Positions 18,612-26,316 of a stretch of 64,000 nucleotides of DNA are shown here, piece after piece. Both the position numbers and the translations under genes were made by a program. Each line of letters opens with the position of its first letter. The first letter of the stretch is position 1. The stretch covers positions 806,001 through 870,000 of the forward strand of contig NZ_JNLQ01000002.1 of assembly GCF_000703165.1 (NCBI RefSeq), given 5' to 3'. The DNA is from Butyrivibrio sp. AE3004. Its GTDB lineage: Bacteria > Bacillota > Clostridia > Lachnospirales > Lachnospiraceae. The notes under the pieces were generated by a model. The model ran no database searches. It was not told the DNA's origin and saw only the letters and a program-made list of their open reading frames with translations.

Positions 18612-18656
18612 AATATGACTTCTTGAACGTAAAGTAAAAGTGTTTCGGGAATCCTG
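18612..18656 (+). repeat. Dispersed imperfect palindromic repeat, copy A
   Basis: About 45 bases beginning AATATGACTTCTTGAACG and ending GGGAATCCTG. Shares most positions with copies at 25396 and 55544. In this copy the right arm has drifted (GTTTCGGGAA instead of GTTCAAGAA). The rest of the 387-base gap 18303-18690 holds only the terminator above and no credible gene. Confidence 0.6.
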
Positions 18657-18690
18657 CTTAAGTATATGCAGATTCGAAAGTGGTGATATT

Positions 18691-20013
18691 ATGATGAGAT
18701 CATTGTGGTCCGGAGTTGCCGGACTTAAGACACATCAGATACAGATGGATGTTATAGGTAATAACGTTGCAAACGTAAATACCACATCTTATAAAGCCCA
18801 GAAGACCACATTCGGTGATCTTCTTTACCAGAATGCAAGAAAAGCTGCAGGACCTACAGCGGTAAGAGGCGGAACAAATGCCAAGCAGATCGGTCTTGGT
18901 GCAAAATATTCAGCCATTATGACAAACATAGAAAAGCAGGGATCCATACAGCAGACAGATAATGTATTTGATCTTAGCATTACCGGAGATTCATTCTTTG
19001 TTATTGAAAATCAAAAGGGAGAGATGACATATTCAAGAGACGGCTCATTTACTGTTGATGCCGAAGGATACCTGGTAACAAGAGCCGACGGTTTCTATGT
19101 AAGAGGCTCACTTCAGGAGGGTGGAGCTGCCGGAGCAACCGGTAGAATAAAGGTTCTTCCTTTGGATGATGAGGGCAATTTGGAAAAAATGGCCGGAGCA
19201 CCTACAACCGACGCAAGAATAACAGGAATCATAAGCAGAACGGATAATCTCCTTTCTTCTGACAGAGGAAGGACAGTAGACCTTGAGTTCTACGGAAATG
19301 ATGGTAAAACATATACTGCACGATTTAAGTTTGACAATGCCGGAGATAATAATGACTCGACTTATAGGGCAACGGTTACCGGAATATATGATGAAAATCA
19401 TCAGCTTATTGAAGGCGGTGTAGCAGAAAATACCACTGTAAATCTTGTTTATGATCCTACAACGGGTGCATTTGTAAGTGCTAATGACAATACCCAGGGA
19501 CAGTTCCAGCTTAATTTCCAGGGAGATGCGGCGGCAGCAGGATCTGTTTCGGTTGATTTTTCCGGAACATTCAACTATGCACCTAAGAACGGAATGTCCG
19601 GATCATCACTTGAAGCTCACAGAGGTGATAAAGATGGTAACGGTGAAGGTTATCCCGAGGGCGACATGAACGGAGTTGCAATAGCAAGAGACGGCACCAT
19701 TACAAGACTGTACAGTAATGGCCAGAACAGATTTGCAGGCAGAATATCAGTTGCTGAATTTGCAAATGTAACAGGGTTGTCAAAAGAGGGAGAAAACCTT
19801 TATAAAGCCACAGGAAACTCAGGACCCGCCAGAATGATGTACGTCGATGATGATGGCGGATATATCAGTTCCGGATCCCTCGAAATGAGTAATGTGGATC
19901 TATCGGCTGAGTTTACGGATATGATTATTACTCAGAGAGGCTTCCAGGCAAACAGCCGTGTTATCACAGTTTCCGATACATTGCTTGATGAACTGAGACA
20001 GTTAAAGAGATAA
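18691..20013 (+). CDS. Flagellar hook protein FlgE-like (hook/basal-body rod family)
   Basis: 440 residues. ATG 18691 (MMRSLWSG) starts the conserved N-terminus; the longer frame adds residues that do not match the family. N-terminal rod motif about 1-40: MRSLWSGVAGLKTHQ, NNVANVNTTSYKAQ. C-terminal flg_bbr_C motif about 395-440: ITQRGFQANSRVITVSDTLLDELRQL. Middle D1-D2 region matches hook proteins (GDSFFVIE; DGTITRLYSNGQ; FAGRISVAEFANVTGL). These are exported axial proteins that polymerise into the hook. No other flagellar gene is adjacent, so this is an isolated locus; it has its own terminator. FlgE or a related FlgF/G paralogue are both possible, length favours FlgE. Confidence 0.85.
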   Translation: MMRSLWSGVAGLKTHQIQMDVIGNNVANVNTTSYKAQKTTFGDLLYQNARKAAGPTAVRGGTNAKQIGLGAKYSAIMTNIEKQGSIQQTDNVFDLSITGDSFFVIENQKGEMTYSRDGSFTVDAEGYLVTRADGFYVRGSLQEGGAAGATGRIKVLPLDDEGNLEKMAGAPTTDARITGIISRTDNLLSSDRGRTVDLEFYGNDGKTYTARFKFDNAGDNNDSTYRATVTGIYDENHQLIEGGVAENTTVNLVYDPTTGAFVSANDNTQGQFQLNFQGDAAAAGSVSVDFSGTFNYAPKNGMSGSSLEAHRGDKDGNGEGYPEGDMNGVAIARDGTITRLYSNGQNRFAGRISVAEFANVTGLSKEGENLYKATGNSGPARMMYVDDDGGYISSGSLEMSNVDLSAEFTDMIITQRGFQANSRVITVSDTLLDELRQLKR

Positions 20014-20031
20014 ATATTTTTACGGCACCAT

Positions 20032-20088
20032 GAAAAACCCATAATGGAGACACTTGGGGGAGAGTCTTCGTTATAGGGTTTTTCTTTA
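20032..20088 (+). terminator. Terminator after hook protein gene
   Basis: Arms GAAAAACCC (20032-20040) and GGGTTTTTC (20076-20084), extended by a bulged ATAA/TTAT, followed by a T-rich tail. Confidence 0.7.
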
Positions 20089-20274
20089 TATAATCTTATG
20101 AAGATATTGCGGGATTTTTCTACAAATTTTAGTTTCTTGATTTATTTTATTATTTATGAGAAAAAAGCGTGTACCTGTTTTGTAAATATTCGTACAAGAA
20201 TTATGTAATAAAATTAGTGCTTTGCACCGAAATATATAGTACAATAATAGTAGGAATAGCAAATTATGCGACAA

Positions 20275-20301
20275 TTAGCACTCAGTACTAGACAGTGCTA
20301 A
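20275..20301 (+). promoter_or_regulatory. CIRCE operator (HrcA site)
   Basis: TTAGCACTC-N9-CAGTGCTAA matches the CIRCE consensus TTAGCACTC-N9-GAGTGCTAA at 17 of 18 arm positions with the exact 9-base spacer. A -10-like TACAAT lies about 40 bases upstream. CIRCE binds the heat-shock repressor HrcA (established); here it precedes the MecA-like gene. The rest of gap 20089-20365 shows nothing else. Confidence 0.88.
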
Positions 20302-20365
20302 CATAATGAGTTATAATCACATAACGTACGAATTCATTTTTTAAACGGAAAGGAGATGAGGCTTT

Positions 20366-21133
20366 ATGGTAATCGTTAAAATGAATAATACGACTGTTGA
20401 ATGCAGTATTGCGGCATCGGAGCTACGTGAAATAGGCCTCACCCCTGAAGCAATCATGAATGGAGAGAAAAGAACTGTTCCGTTTATGGCGCAGCTGAAC
20501 AGGGAAGTTGGCGAGCAGTTGGGGTATGATCCCGAAACAGAAGTACTCATGATGAGTAAGAATATGATGGTTGATGGCAGCGTTCGTATCTTTGCAATTA
20601 AGATGACGAATGAAGATATACAGAAATCAGCAGACAGAATCAGAGGATCAGCTGAGGCGATACTAAGAGAGATGACTCAGGAGAGAGTCGATTCCATTAA
20701 GGCTAAGACAGGTTCCGATAAAGGTCAGGCATTGAATGAGATGATAGGACATGTATCTGAACTTATTGAACAGATATATGACCAGGAAGAAGAACCGGAG
20801 CCGCAGATTGAGGCGATGGCTAAGCCTATTATTAACACCGAAAGATACATGGCAAGGTTTAAGGACCTGAATTCCGCTGCAAGATTTGCCAAGGTTTCAT
20901 ACAGTCTTCCGATCACATCATCAAAACTTTATAAGGAAGACGAAGAATACTATGTGACTCTGGTACTTGAACCTGACGGAGAAAATGCAATTTATGATCT
21001 TCGCAGAAGCGGTCTTGAATATGCTGAGGAACTTATGATGAACTCTGCAGAGCAGACTCATATCGAGGAAACTGCAAAATGTATTATCAAGGAGGATGCA
21101 CTTCTTCACTTGAAGGAAATGCTGGCTAAGTAA
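20366..21133 (+). CDS. MecA-like ClpC adaptor protein
   Basis: 255 residues. ATG 20366 follows AAAGGAGATGAGG. The protein has the MecA plan: an N-terminal domain (about 1-95) with the family-like ending VRIFAIKMTNEDIQ, an acidic middle (about 120-155), and a C-terminal domain (about 165-255) with RFKDLNSAARFAKVS and SSKLYKEDEEYYVTLVL, which resembles the ClpC-binding half of clostridial MecA. Family members hand substrates to the ClpCP protease. The CIRCE operator 65 bases upstream implies heat-shock control. Similarity is judged from pattern rather than alignment, so family assignment is moderate. Confidence 0.65.
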   Translation: MVIVKMNNTTVECSIAASELREIGLTPEAIMNGEKRTVPFMAQLNREVGEQLGYDPETEVLMMSKNMMVDGSVRIFAIKMTNEDIQKSADRIRGSAEAILREMTQERVDSIKAKTGSDKGQALNEMIGHVSELIEQIYDQEEEPEPQIEAMAKPIINTERYMARFKDLNSAARFAKVSYSLPITSSKLYKEDEEYYVTLVLEPDGENAIYDLRRSGLEYAEELMMNSAEQTHIEETAKCIIKEDALLHLKEMLAK

Positions 21134-21135
21134 AC

Positions 21136-21939
21136 ATGAACATTACAGTCTATGATTTTACGGGAATTTATGAGAACGAGAGCTTCGATTTTTATAAAGA
21201 GAGCTCCCGTTCTCTTTTAATTGATAATACAGGCAGCCAATATGTAAGCTTAAAAAGTATATCAGGAACAAATTGTATATGCGACGATTATGCAAGGGAG
21301 GAGATAAAGAAAAAATGCCTTGAAGCATCAGATTCTTTTTCTTTAGTAAGATTTTTTGACAATGGCAATTACCATTATATGTCGAATATCCTGATTGATC
21401 TTATGTGCGAAAATACTCCTGCTGGAGGAAACTTGAAGTTTGACCTGGTGGTATTTGATCATCATACTGATATGAAATGGACATCCTATGGAGAAGTTTT
21501 GTCCTGCGGAAGCTGGATTTTAAATACTTTAAAAGACAAAGATGAGTTATTCAGAGTATTTATTATAGGCGCGGATGAGGATCTTATAAAGGAAACAAAG
21601 AGTGAGTTTCCTGAATATGAAGACAGGGCCTTTTTTATAGATGATGTCTGTGAACTTGAGAAATATGAGATAGGAAAAGTATACATATCCGTTGATAAGG
21701 ACGTTTTGCATTCTGATGAGATAGCAACCAACTGGGATCAGGGTAATATGAGTATAGAAAAGCTTGAAAATAGTCTTAGATATTTGAAGGAAAGATTTGG
21801 AAGTGATATATTGGCAGTAGATGTCTGCGGTGAGTGTCTTCCGGATTCTGCGGAATGCTACAGCGTACGCGGAGTTAAGGCAAGCAATGAAGTTAATCGC
21901 ATGATACTGGATGTTGTTTTCGGTGGGGGTATTGATTGA
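21136..21939 (+). CDS. Arginase/agmatinase-fold (ureohydrolase-like) protein
   Basis: 267 residues, starting two bases after the stop of the MecA-like gene, so translationally coupled. Two metal-binding signatures of the ureohydrolase fold are visible: FDHHTDMKW near 110-118 (family DxHxD) and SVDKDVLHSDEIATNWDQG near 185-203 (family SxDxDxxDP, here lacking the final DP). The substrate is uncertain: guanidino compounds in the classical family, but divergent members in Firmicutes are annotated only as arginase family protein. Being coupled to a heat-shock-type gene is unusual for arginine metabolism. Confidence 0.72.
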   Translation: MNITVYDFTGIYENESFDFYKESSRSLLIDNTGSQYVSLKSISGTNCICDDYAREEIKKKCLEASDSFSLVRFFDNGNYHYMSNILIDLMCENTPAGGNLKFDLVVFDHHTDMKWTSYGEVLSCGSWILNTLKDKDELFRVFIIGADEDLIKETKSEFPEYEDRAFFIDDVCELEKYEIGKVYISVDKDVLHSDEIATNWDQGNMSIEKLENSLRYLKERFGSDILAVDVCGECLPDSAECYSVRGVKASNEVNRMILDVVFGGGID

Positions 21940-22066
21940 GGCGTAAAAATGCGTTTATAGATGAGTCAGGTATCGTCCAATAATGCGAAGCATGATTGGT
22001 TAACGGTATTGGCAACAGACCGGCATGATTCAGATAAAAATTTGCGCATATAGATTAGGAGAGAGT

Positions 22067-22399
22067 ATGGAAAAAAGAATCAGGGACAGAATTAAGAGAA
22101 TTGAGAAACTTGAGCTTGATCTTTTATCGGATGAAATGCTTCTTGCAGAAAAAAAGGAAATCACTGCTCTTATTGAGATGGTGCAGCAGGAACTTTTGAG
22201 GAGAATTATTATCATTTCGGCTTTTATTATCTGTTTTGCTGCTGCAGTTATAGGTTTGCTGTCATATCCATCAGCACCGATGCTGTTTGTGGGACTTGTA
22301 AGTTTCCTTGTTTTGGTTGCTTCGTTAATACAATATGCCCAGAAATACAGAAGTTTTAGTGAATTATTAAAAACAGCGGATATTCTTTATAAAAATTAG
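22067..22399 (+). CDS. Small membrane protein of unknown function
   Basis: About 110 residues. ATG 22067 (MEKRIRD) follows AGGAGAG and is preferred to the in-frame start at 22025. A charged, helical N-terminal half (1-45) precedes two membrane segments (about 47-64 and 70-88) and a short tail. I do not recognise a family. It ends one base before the tRNA promoter. Confidence 0.55.
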   Translation: MEKRIRDRIKRIEKLELDLLSDEMLLAEKKEITALIEMVQQELLRRIIIISAFIICFAAAVIGLLSYPSAPMLFVGLVSFLVLVASLIQYAQKYRSFSELLKTADILYKN

Positions 22400-22428
22400 T
22401 TGACAAAATGATAGTTAGTGGCTACAAT
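22400..22428 (+). promoter_or_regulatory. Promoter of tRNA-Leu pair
   Basis: TTGACA (22400-22405), 17-base spacer, TACAAT (22423-22428); transcription would start about eight bases before the first tRNA. Confidence 0.8.
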
Positions 22429-22442
22429 ATCTATTGTCGCTT

Positions 22443-22526
22443 GCAGGAATGGCGGAATTGGCAGACGCGCACGGTTCAGGTCCGTGTGATAGCAATATCA
22501 TGAGGGTTCAAGTCCCTTTTCCTGCA
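22443..22526 (+). tRNA. tRNA-Leu(CAG)
   Basis: 84-nt class II tRNA: acceptor GCAGGAA / TTCCTGC, anticodon stem CACGG / CCGTG with loop TTCAGGT giving CAG, a variable arm, T-loop TTCAAGT and discriminator A. CCA is not encoded. Confidence 0.95.
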
Positions 22527-22565
22527 TTAGAGTCCAGCTCTAGCAACAAACTTAATATTTTATTT

Positions 22566-22649
22566 GCGGAAGTGTCGGAATTGGCAGACGAGCAAGACTA
22601 AGGATCTTGTGATGGCTACATCGTGAGGGTTCAAGTCCCTTCTTCCGCA
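22566..22649 (+). tRNA. tRNA-Leu(AAG), copy 1
   Basis: 84-nt class II tRNA: acceptor GCGGAAG / CTTCCGC, anticodon stem CAAGA / TCTTG with loop CTAAGGA giving AAG. Differs from copy 2 at 31975 by a compensated pair in the T-stem (GAGGG/CCCTT against GTGGG/CCCAT). No encoded CCA. Confidence 0.95.
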
Positions 22650-22655
22650 CGAATG

Positions 22656-22688
22656 AAAGAGGTATGACAACTGTCATACCTCTTTTTT
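22656..22688 (+). terminator. Terminator of tRNA-Leu operon
   Basis: 13-bp perfect stem (AAAGAGGTATGAC / GTCATACCTCTTT), loop AACT, then T-run. Confidence 0.9.
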
Positions 22689-22692
22689 GTTC

Positions 22693-22805
22693 GTGCCGAG
22701 GAGCCCCTTGAACCCTGGGTTGAAGGCCTCCTCGCAGCATAGCTGCTTCGTCGATTGGTTCGGTGAAAAAAAGCCCTCCGGACTTTTTTCTTAATCTACC
22801 TCACC
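22693..22805 (+). repeat. tRNA-Leu-associated multi-hairpin element, copy 1
   Basis: About 110 bases starting GTGCCGAGGAG. Three hairpins in order: a long stem GAGGAG...CTCCTC (22698-22733) enclosing CCTTGAACC-CTG-GGTTGAAGG, then GCAGC-ATA-GCTGC, then AAAAAAG...CTTTTTT around CCTCCGG with T-runs on both strands. Highly similar in sequence and structure to 32105-32216. Could be a small RNA, a repeated palindromic unit or an extended terminator; no open frame is credible. Confidence 0.7.
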
Positions 22806-22884
22806 CCTTCTTCCGGTACAAGACAGGGAGTATTCACAGGTTTGATAAAAATAACACTTTGTTGTTAATTTGACACTATAATGT

Positions 22885-22910
22885 TAATATTATACTAAAG
22901 GATAATATTA
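22885..22910 (+). promoter_or_regulatory. Inverted repeat over the xre ribosome binding site
   Basis: Perfect 9-bp arms TAATATTAT and ATAATATTA with an 8-base spacer that contains the ribosome binding site AAAGG; the right arm abuts the start codon. TTGACA (22869) and TATACT lie just upstream. A likely autoregulatory operator for the Xre protein (inference). Confidence 0.55.
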
Positions 22911-23365
22911 TGAATGATAAAATAATTGCTTTATTTGAGGAAAAAAAAATTAATAAGAGACAGTTGGCGAAGCTGTCGGGGTTACAATATACGACTGTTA
23001 ATGAGATTTTGAATCGGAAGCAGCAGATTAATTCCTGCTCAGGAAGAACCCTGATGAAGCTTGCAGCATTTTTTGATGTGCATATTGAGGAATTACTCGA
23101 TCCATTTCCAATACTTGAGAATGTTGAGGGAAGATATAATGAAGTGGACTATATCTGGCGGGATGCAGGAGATAATATGGAACTCGTTGTGGAGGTGGAT
23201 GGCGAGACCTATCATCGGGTGATGGAGCGGTCATATATAATTCCGGAGAACTTTAAGTATGCTCCGATTTTTGCAAAAATGGAAATAGACCTATTGCTTG
23301 AAGAACTTGAAATCAGGAAACTTGCAGAGGAATTTAAGAATGGAAAGATATCTTCTGAAACATAA
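22910..23365 (+). CDS. Xre-family helix-turn-helix regulator (antitoxin candidate)
   Basis: 151 residues. An HTH_3 domain occupies about 1-65 (KRQLAKLSGLQYTTVNEILNRK is the recognition region, residues about 17-38). The C-terminal part (about 70-151) is acidic and of no family I can name. It overlaps the HipA-like gene by 26 bases, the usual antitoxin-first arrangement in which the DNA-binding protein neutralises the kinase and represses the pair. Start ATG 22910 follows AAAGGAT. Confidence 0.75.
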   Translation: MNDKIIALFEEKKINKRQLAKLSGLQYTTVNEILNRKQQINSCSGRTLMKLAAFFDVHIEELLDPFPILENVEGRYNEVDYIWRDAGDNMELVVEVDGETYHRVMERSYIIPENFKYAPIFAKMEIDLLLEELEIRKLAEEFKNGKISSET

Positions 23366-24506
23366 AAATGATTTATGTGGAATTATTTCACTTGATAAAG
23401 GGACCGGACAACTTCAGGCGTTTGAGATGATTGATCCTGAAAAAGCACCTTTTTTAGGCAATGCTAATAGTGAGAATATGCGAAAGTGGTGGGCTATTCG
23501 AGCAGTTCCCGGGACACGAAAAACTTTCGAGCAGGTACTAAGGGATAATAACTGCATAAGTGGTGAGGCATATTTAGCCAAAAACTTAGGGTTAAGCCTT
23601 AATGATTCATATTGGATTTGTCCAATAGATGCAAAGCTTGATTATGATGATATAAATTTGTATGAACAAAGGCAATATTATAAGACGAGAATTCCATTTC
23701 ATAGTGCAACGTCGTATGATCCTAATGCCTCATTAAGTGGGCAGATGGAAAAATATTGGGATGTGTCTCAAGATATTCCCATTCTTGTGAAAACGGCGTC
23801 CGCATTTTATGGACAACAGGTTATTAATGAATCCTTTGCATCACTTTTGCACAAGAGGTTGGGTGCGGGGATAGATTATACTGAATATATGACAAGGAAC
23901 AGGTCATCGGATAACAGTTTACAATGCCTGTGCAAGTCATTTACATCAAAGGAAGTAGAATTTGTCTCTGCGTTGGAAATAATTGAATCAGTTAAGGCGA
24001 GGAATGACAGGTCTCTTTATGATACGTTTATTGACATATGTGCGGAAAATGGGATAGACATGGAAAACGCGCAGAAATACATGGACTATCAAACCTTGAC
24101 AGACTTTATAATAAGCAATACTGATGAACATTTACTGAATTTTGGAGTGCTTAGGGATGTGGATAGTATGAGATTTATATCACCTGCCCCGATTTTTGAT
24201 TCAGGAAATAGTATGTTTTACAATTCCGAGAGATTAAAACCTCTTTCCCGAAGGGAAATACTGGAGAGGAAGATTACAGCATTTCATGATTCGGAAGAAA
24301 AAATGATAGCACATATTAAAAATGCAAATGTGGCAGATCTGGCTAAGCTCCCTTCTCCGGACGAGACTAAAGAATTTTATATGAGATACGGGATTCCGGA
24401 GTCTAAAGCAGAGTTCATTTCGGCAAATTATAAGACAAAGATTGAAATGGTAGAGGATATGCAGAAGGGAATGAAAATTTCGCTGTATAAAGAGAAAAAT
24501 AAATAA
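23340..24506 (+). CDS. HipA-like kinase domain protein (toxin candidate)
   Basis: 388 residues from ATG 23340 (MERYLLKH), preceded by AGAGGAA inside the xre gene; the start at 23298 would deepen the overlap and lacks such a site. The C-terminal HipA-type kinase core is visible: catalytic loop ISNTDEHLLNFGVL near 262-275 (family NxDxHxxN) and metal-binding IFDSGNSMF near 290-298 (family xxDxxx). The N-terminal half is divergent and lacks the classic HipA N-domain. HipA kinases phosphorylate tRNA synthetases or translation factors and cause growth arrest; whether this divergent branch does so is unknown. A GCAGC...GCTGC hairpin with T-rich tail follows the stop. Confidence 0.75.
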   Translation: MERYLLKHKNDLCGIISLDKGTGQLQAFEMIDPEKAPFLGNANSENMRKWWAIRAVPGTRKTFEQVLRDNNCISGEAYLAKNLGLSLNDSYWICPIDAKLDYDDINLYEQRQYYKTRIPFHSATSYDPNASLSGQMEKYWDVSQDIPILVKTASAFYGQQVINESFASLLHKRLGAGIDYTEYMTRNRSSDNSLQCLCKSFTSKEVEFVSALEIIESVKARNDRSLYDTFIDICAENGIDMENAQKYMDYQTLTDFIISNTDEHLLNFGVLRDVDSMRFISPAPIFDSGNSMFYNSERLKPLSRREILERKITAFHDSEEKMIAHIKNANVADLAKLPSPDETKEFYMRYGIPESKAEFISANYKTKIEMVEDMQKGMKISLYKEKNK

Positions 24507-24560
24507 TGATATATGCAGCTAAGAGGCTGCGTTGTGTTTTATTTTGTGCTGATAACCCAA

Positions 24561-24578
24561 TTGAACCCTGGGTTGAAG
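24561..24578 (+). repeat. Degenerate third copy of the TTGAACCC...GGTTGAAG repeat
   Basis: An exact 18-base match to 22708-22725 inside the tRNA-associated element, preceded in both places by GTGC at the same 11-base distance and by a T-rich run. The two copies bracket the xre-hipA-like pair. Confidence 0.55.
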
Positions 24579-24693
24579 TTTCATTAAAGAAAAATAGAAT
24601 GTGTTTATTTGCCAAAGAAGAAATATACTTTTGCTTTTTTCATTATTATGATGATAGTGTGACATAAACCCGTTTTCGATGGGAGGGCGTAAG

Positions 24694-25356
24694 ATGAATA
24701 TTTTTGAAATAATCAAAAAAATTATCTATCCTGCAATCATAGCAATATCAGTTATCCTGATGATTATTCTTGTTGTGAGCTATGTCAAAAATCTTCAGAC
24801 AAGTAAGGACGATGCATTGGAAAAAACACCTATTGCAACGTTAAAACCAAAGGAAGACAAGGCGGTAGTTACTGTCAATACAGAGACAATCCGGGAAGGA
24901 CTTGAGGGAATGGGAATACTTATGACCCAGGAATATTATTTTACTCAGGTCGAGAAGTATACAAAGGAAAAGAAGATTTTTGATCTTATACCCTCATCAT
25001 CTGAAATGATGTACAGCTATGACGGTGCGGTAATGGCAGGGATAGATTTTGCGAAGATAACGATCGGTAAAGATGATAATAGAAAGACTCTGAATGTTAA
25101 TCTTCCAAAGTCAGAGATACAGGCGGTCACAATAGACAAAGATACCTTTAAGGTCTTTTCTGAGAAGGATTCCCTATGGAATCCATTGAAGCTTGAGGAC
25201 TATAACATGTCTCTTTCCGAGTTCGAGGATGCTGCCAAACAAAAAGCGCTGGATAGCGGAATACTTGAGAGATCGGATGAGCAGGCAAAAAATCTTGTAT
25301 TGAATTTTATAAAGTCTATTCCTCAGACAAAGGAGTATGAAATCGTGTTTGAGTAA
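24694..25356 (+). CDS. DUF4230 membrane-anchored protein
   Basis: About 220 residues. ATG 24694 (MNIFEIIKK) follows GGGAGGG. One N-terminal membrane segment (about 10-33) with the bulk outside. The DUF4230 pattern is visible: ITVNTE-like opening, LMTQEYYFTQVEKY, then MMYSYDGAVMAGIDFAKI near 108-125. Function of the family is unknown. Two further membrane-protein genes follow in the same direction with gaps of about 110 bases, suggesting a small surface or membrane cluster of unknown role. Confidence 0.75.
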   Translation: MNIFEIIKKIIYPAIIAISVILMIILVVSYVKNLQTSKDDALEKTPIATLKPKEDKAVVTVNTETIREGLEGMGILMTQEYYFTQVEKYTKEKKIFDLIPSSSEMMYSYDGAVMAGIDFAKITIGKDDNRKTLNVNLPKSEIQAVTIDKDTFKVFSEKDSLWNPLKLEDYNMSLSEFEDAAKQKALDSGILERSDEQAKNLVLNFIKSIPQTKEYEIVFE

Positions 25357-25395
25357 ACAAATTTGCCGGTGACTGATCGGCATGATCCGTATTCT

Positions 25396-25442
25396 AATAT
25401 GACCTCTTGAACGCAAAAATGAAGATGTGTTCAAAAATCCTG
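25396..25442 (+). repeat. Dispersed imperfect palindromic repeat, copy B
   Basis: AATATGACCTCTTGAACG ... ATGTGTTCAAAAATCCTG; arms CTTGAAC and GTTCAAA flank an A-rich centre. Located 24 bases before the next start codon, much as copy A precedes the hook gene by 35 bases. Confidence 0.65.
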
Positions 25443-25465
25443 AGTTTAGATGAGTGAGGATTGTT

Positions 25466-26200
25466 ATGGATATTAAGAAAACAACGTTGGTAGTAGTACT
25501 TATGCTTATTGCGGTTATATCCTTTACGAAGGTTGCGCCTTGGGCAGGTAACCCGCAGAACCACACTTATTATGTTGAAAAGACTGATGAAAAGATTGCA
25601 ACGGTAATGACGTTGTCAGGAGGCGCTGCGGCGACTTCAGCAACACTTTCGGTTCTTCCCGGGGATATTTGTACTCCTATTGCGGAGCAGCTGGCAGAGC
25701 TTGCCGGTTACTTCCTTTTGATATTAAGTGCCCTTTATCTTGAAAAATTCATGATAGGAATCACCGGGTATGTGGCATTTTCGTTTTTTATTCCGCTTGC
25801 GTGCCTGATATTTGGCTGTGCGGTCGTATTTGACAAAAAGAATTGGAAAACCGTTGCCTGCAAAATAGCATTTATTGGAATCGTAATATTTACGATAGTG
25901 CCTGCAAGTGTAAAACTGTCCGATATGGTGTACATGACTCAGGCAGAAAGAGTTAATACAACGGTTGAAGAGTACAATGAACTGGACATCGAAAATGAAG
26001 CTGATTCAGGAATACTTGGAGAAATCACTACATTGAAGAATGATACCGTTGAAAAGGTTACTTCATTTTTAAGCGGTCTTTTGGAATCCCTGGCGGTTAT
26101 GATAGTGACTTCGTGTGTGATTCCAATACTTGTTTTTGTATTTCTCATTTTTCTTGTAAAAACTATATTTTCAACAAATGTGATCATACAGCAAAAGTGA
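25466..26200 (+). CDS. Polytopic membrane protein of unknown function
   Basis: About 244 residues; start ATG 25466 (MDIKKTT) after GAGG. A signal-like first segment (about 8-24), an exposed stretch to about 70, then segments near 80-95, 98-122, 128-150 and 210-238, with a soluble loop (about 152-205) rich in Glu and Asp. I do not recognise a family. It lies between DUF4230 and DUF1622 genes, all membrane proteins. Confidence 0.6.
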   Translation: MDIKKTTLVVVLMLIAVISFTKVAPWAGNPQNHTYYVEKTDEKIATVMTLSGGAAATSATLSVLPGDICTPIAEQLAELAGYFLLILSALYLEKFMIGITGYVAFSFFIPLACLIFGCAVVFDKKNWKTVACKIAFIGIVIFTIVPASVKLSDMVYMTQAERVNTTVEEYNELDIENEADSGILGEITTLKNDTVEKVTSFLSGLLESLAVMIVTSCVIPILVFVFLIFLVKTIFSTNVIIQQK

Positions 26201-26316
26201 GTAAAAGAGGTTTACAGCCACCTTCCTTAAAGTTTAGAATAAAGATAGATTCCGGAACGATTTTTATCTTTGAATGCAAGAATTCATAAGGTGCCGTTTT
26301 TGCACAAGGAGGGCCT

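Noticed and set aside
22552..22740. 62-residue minus-strand protein
   Set aside because: Antisense to tRNA-Leu and its terminator; a familiar false call produced by tRNA genes.
22693..24578. att sites of an integrated phage or ICE
   Set aside because: No integrase, excisionase, phage or conjugation genes anywhere between the repeats, and the shared core is itself a palindrome.
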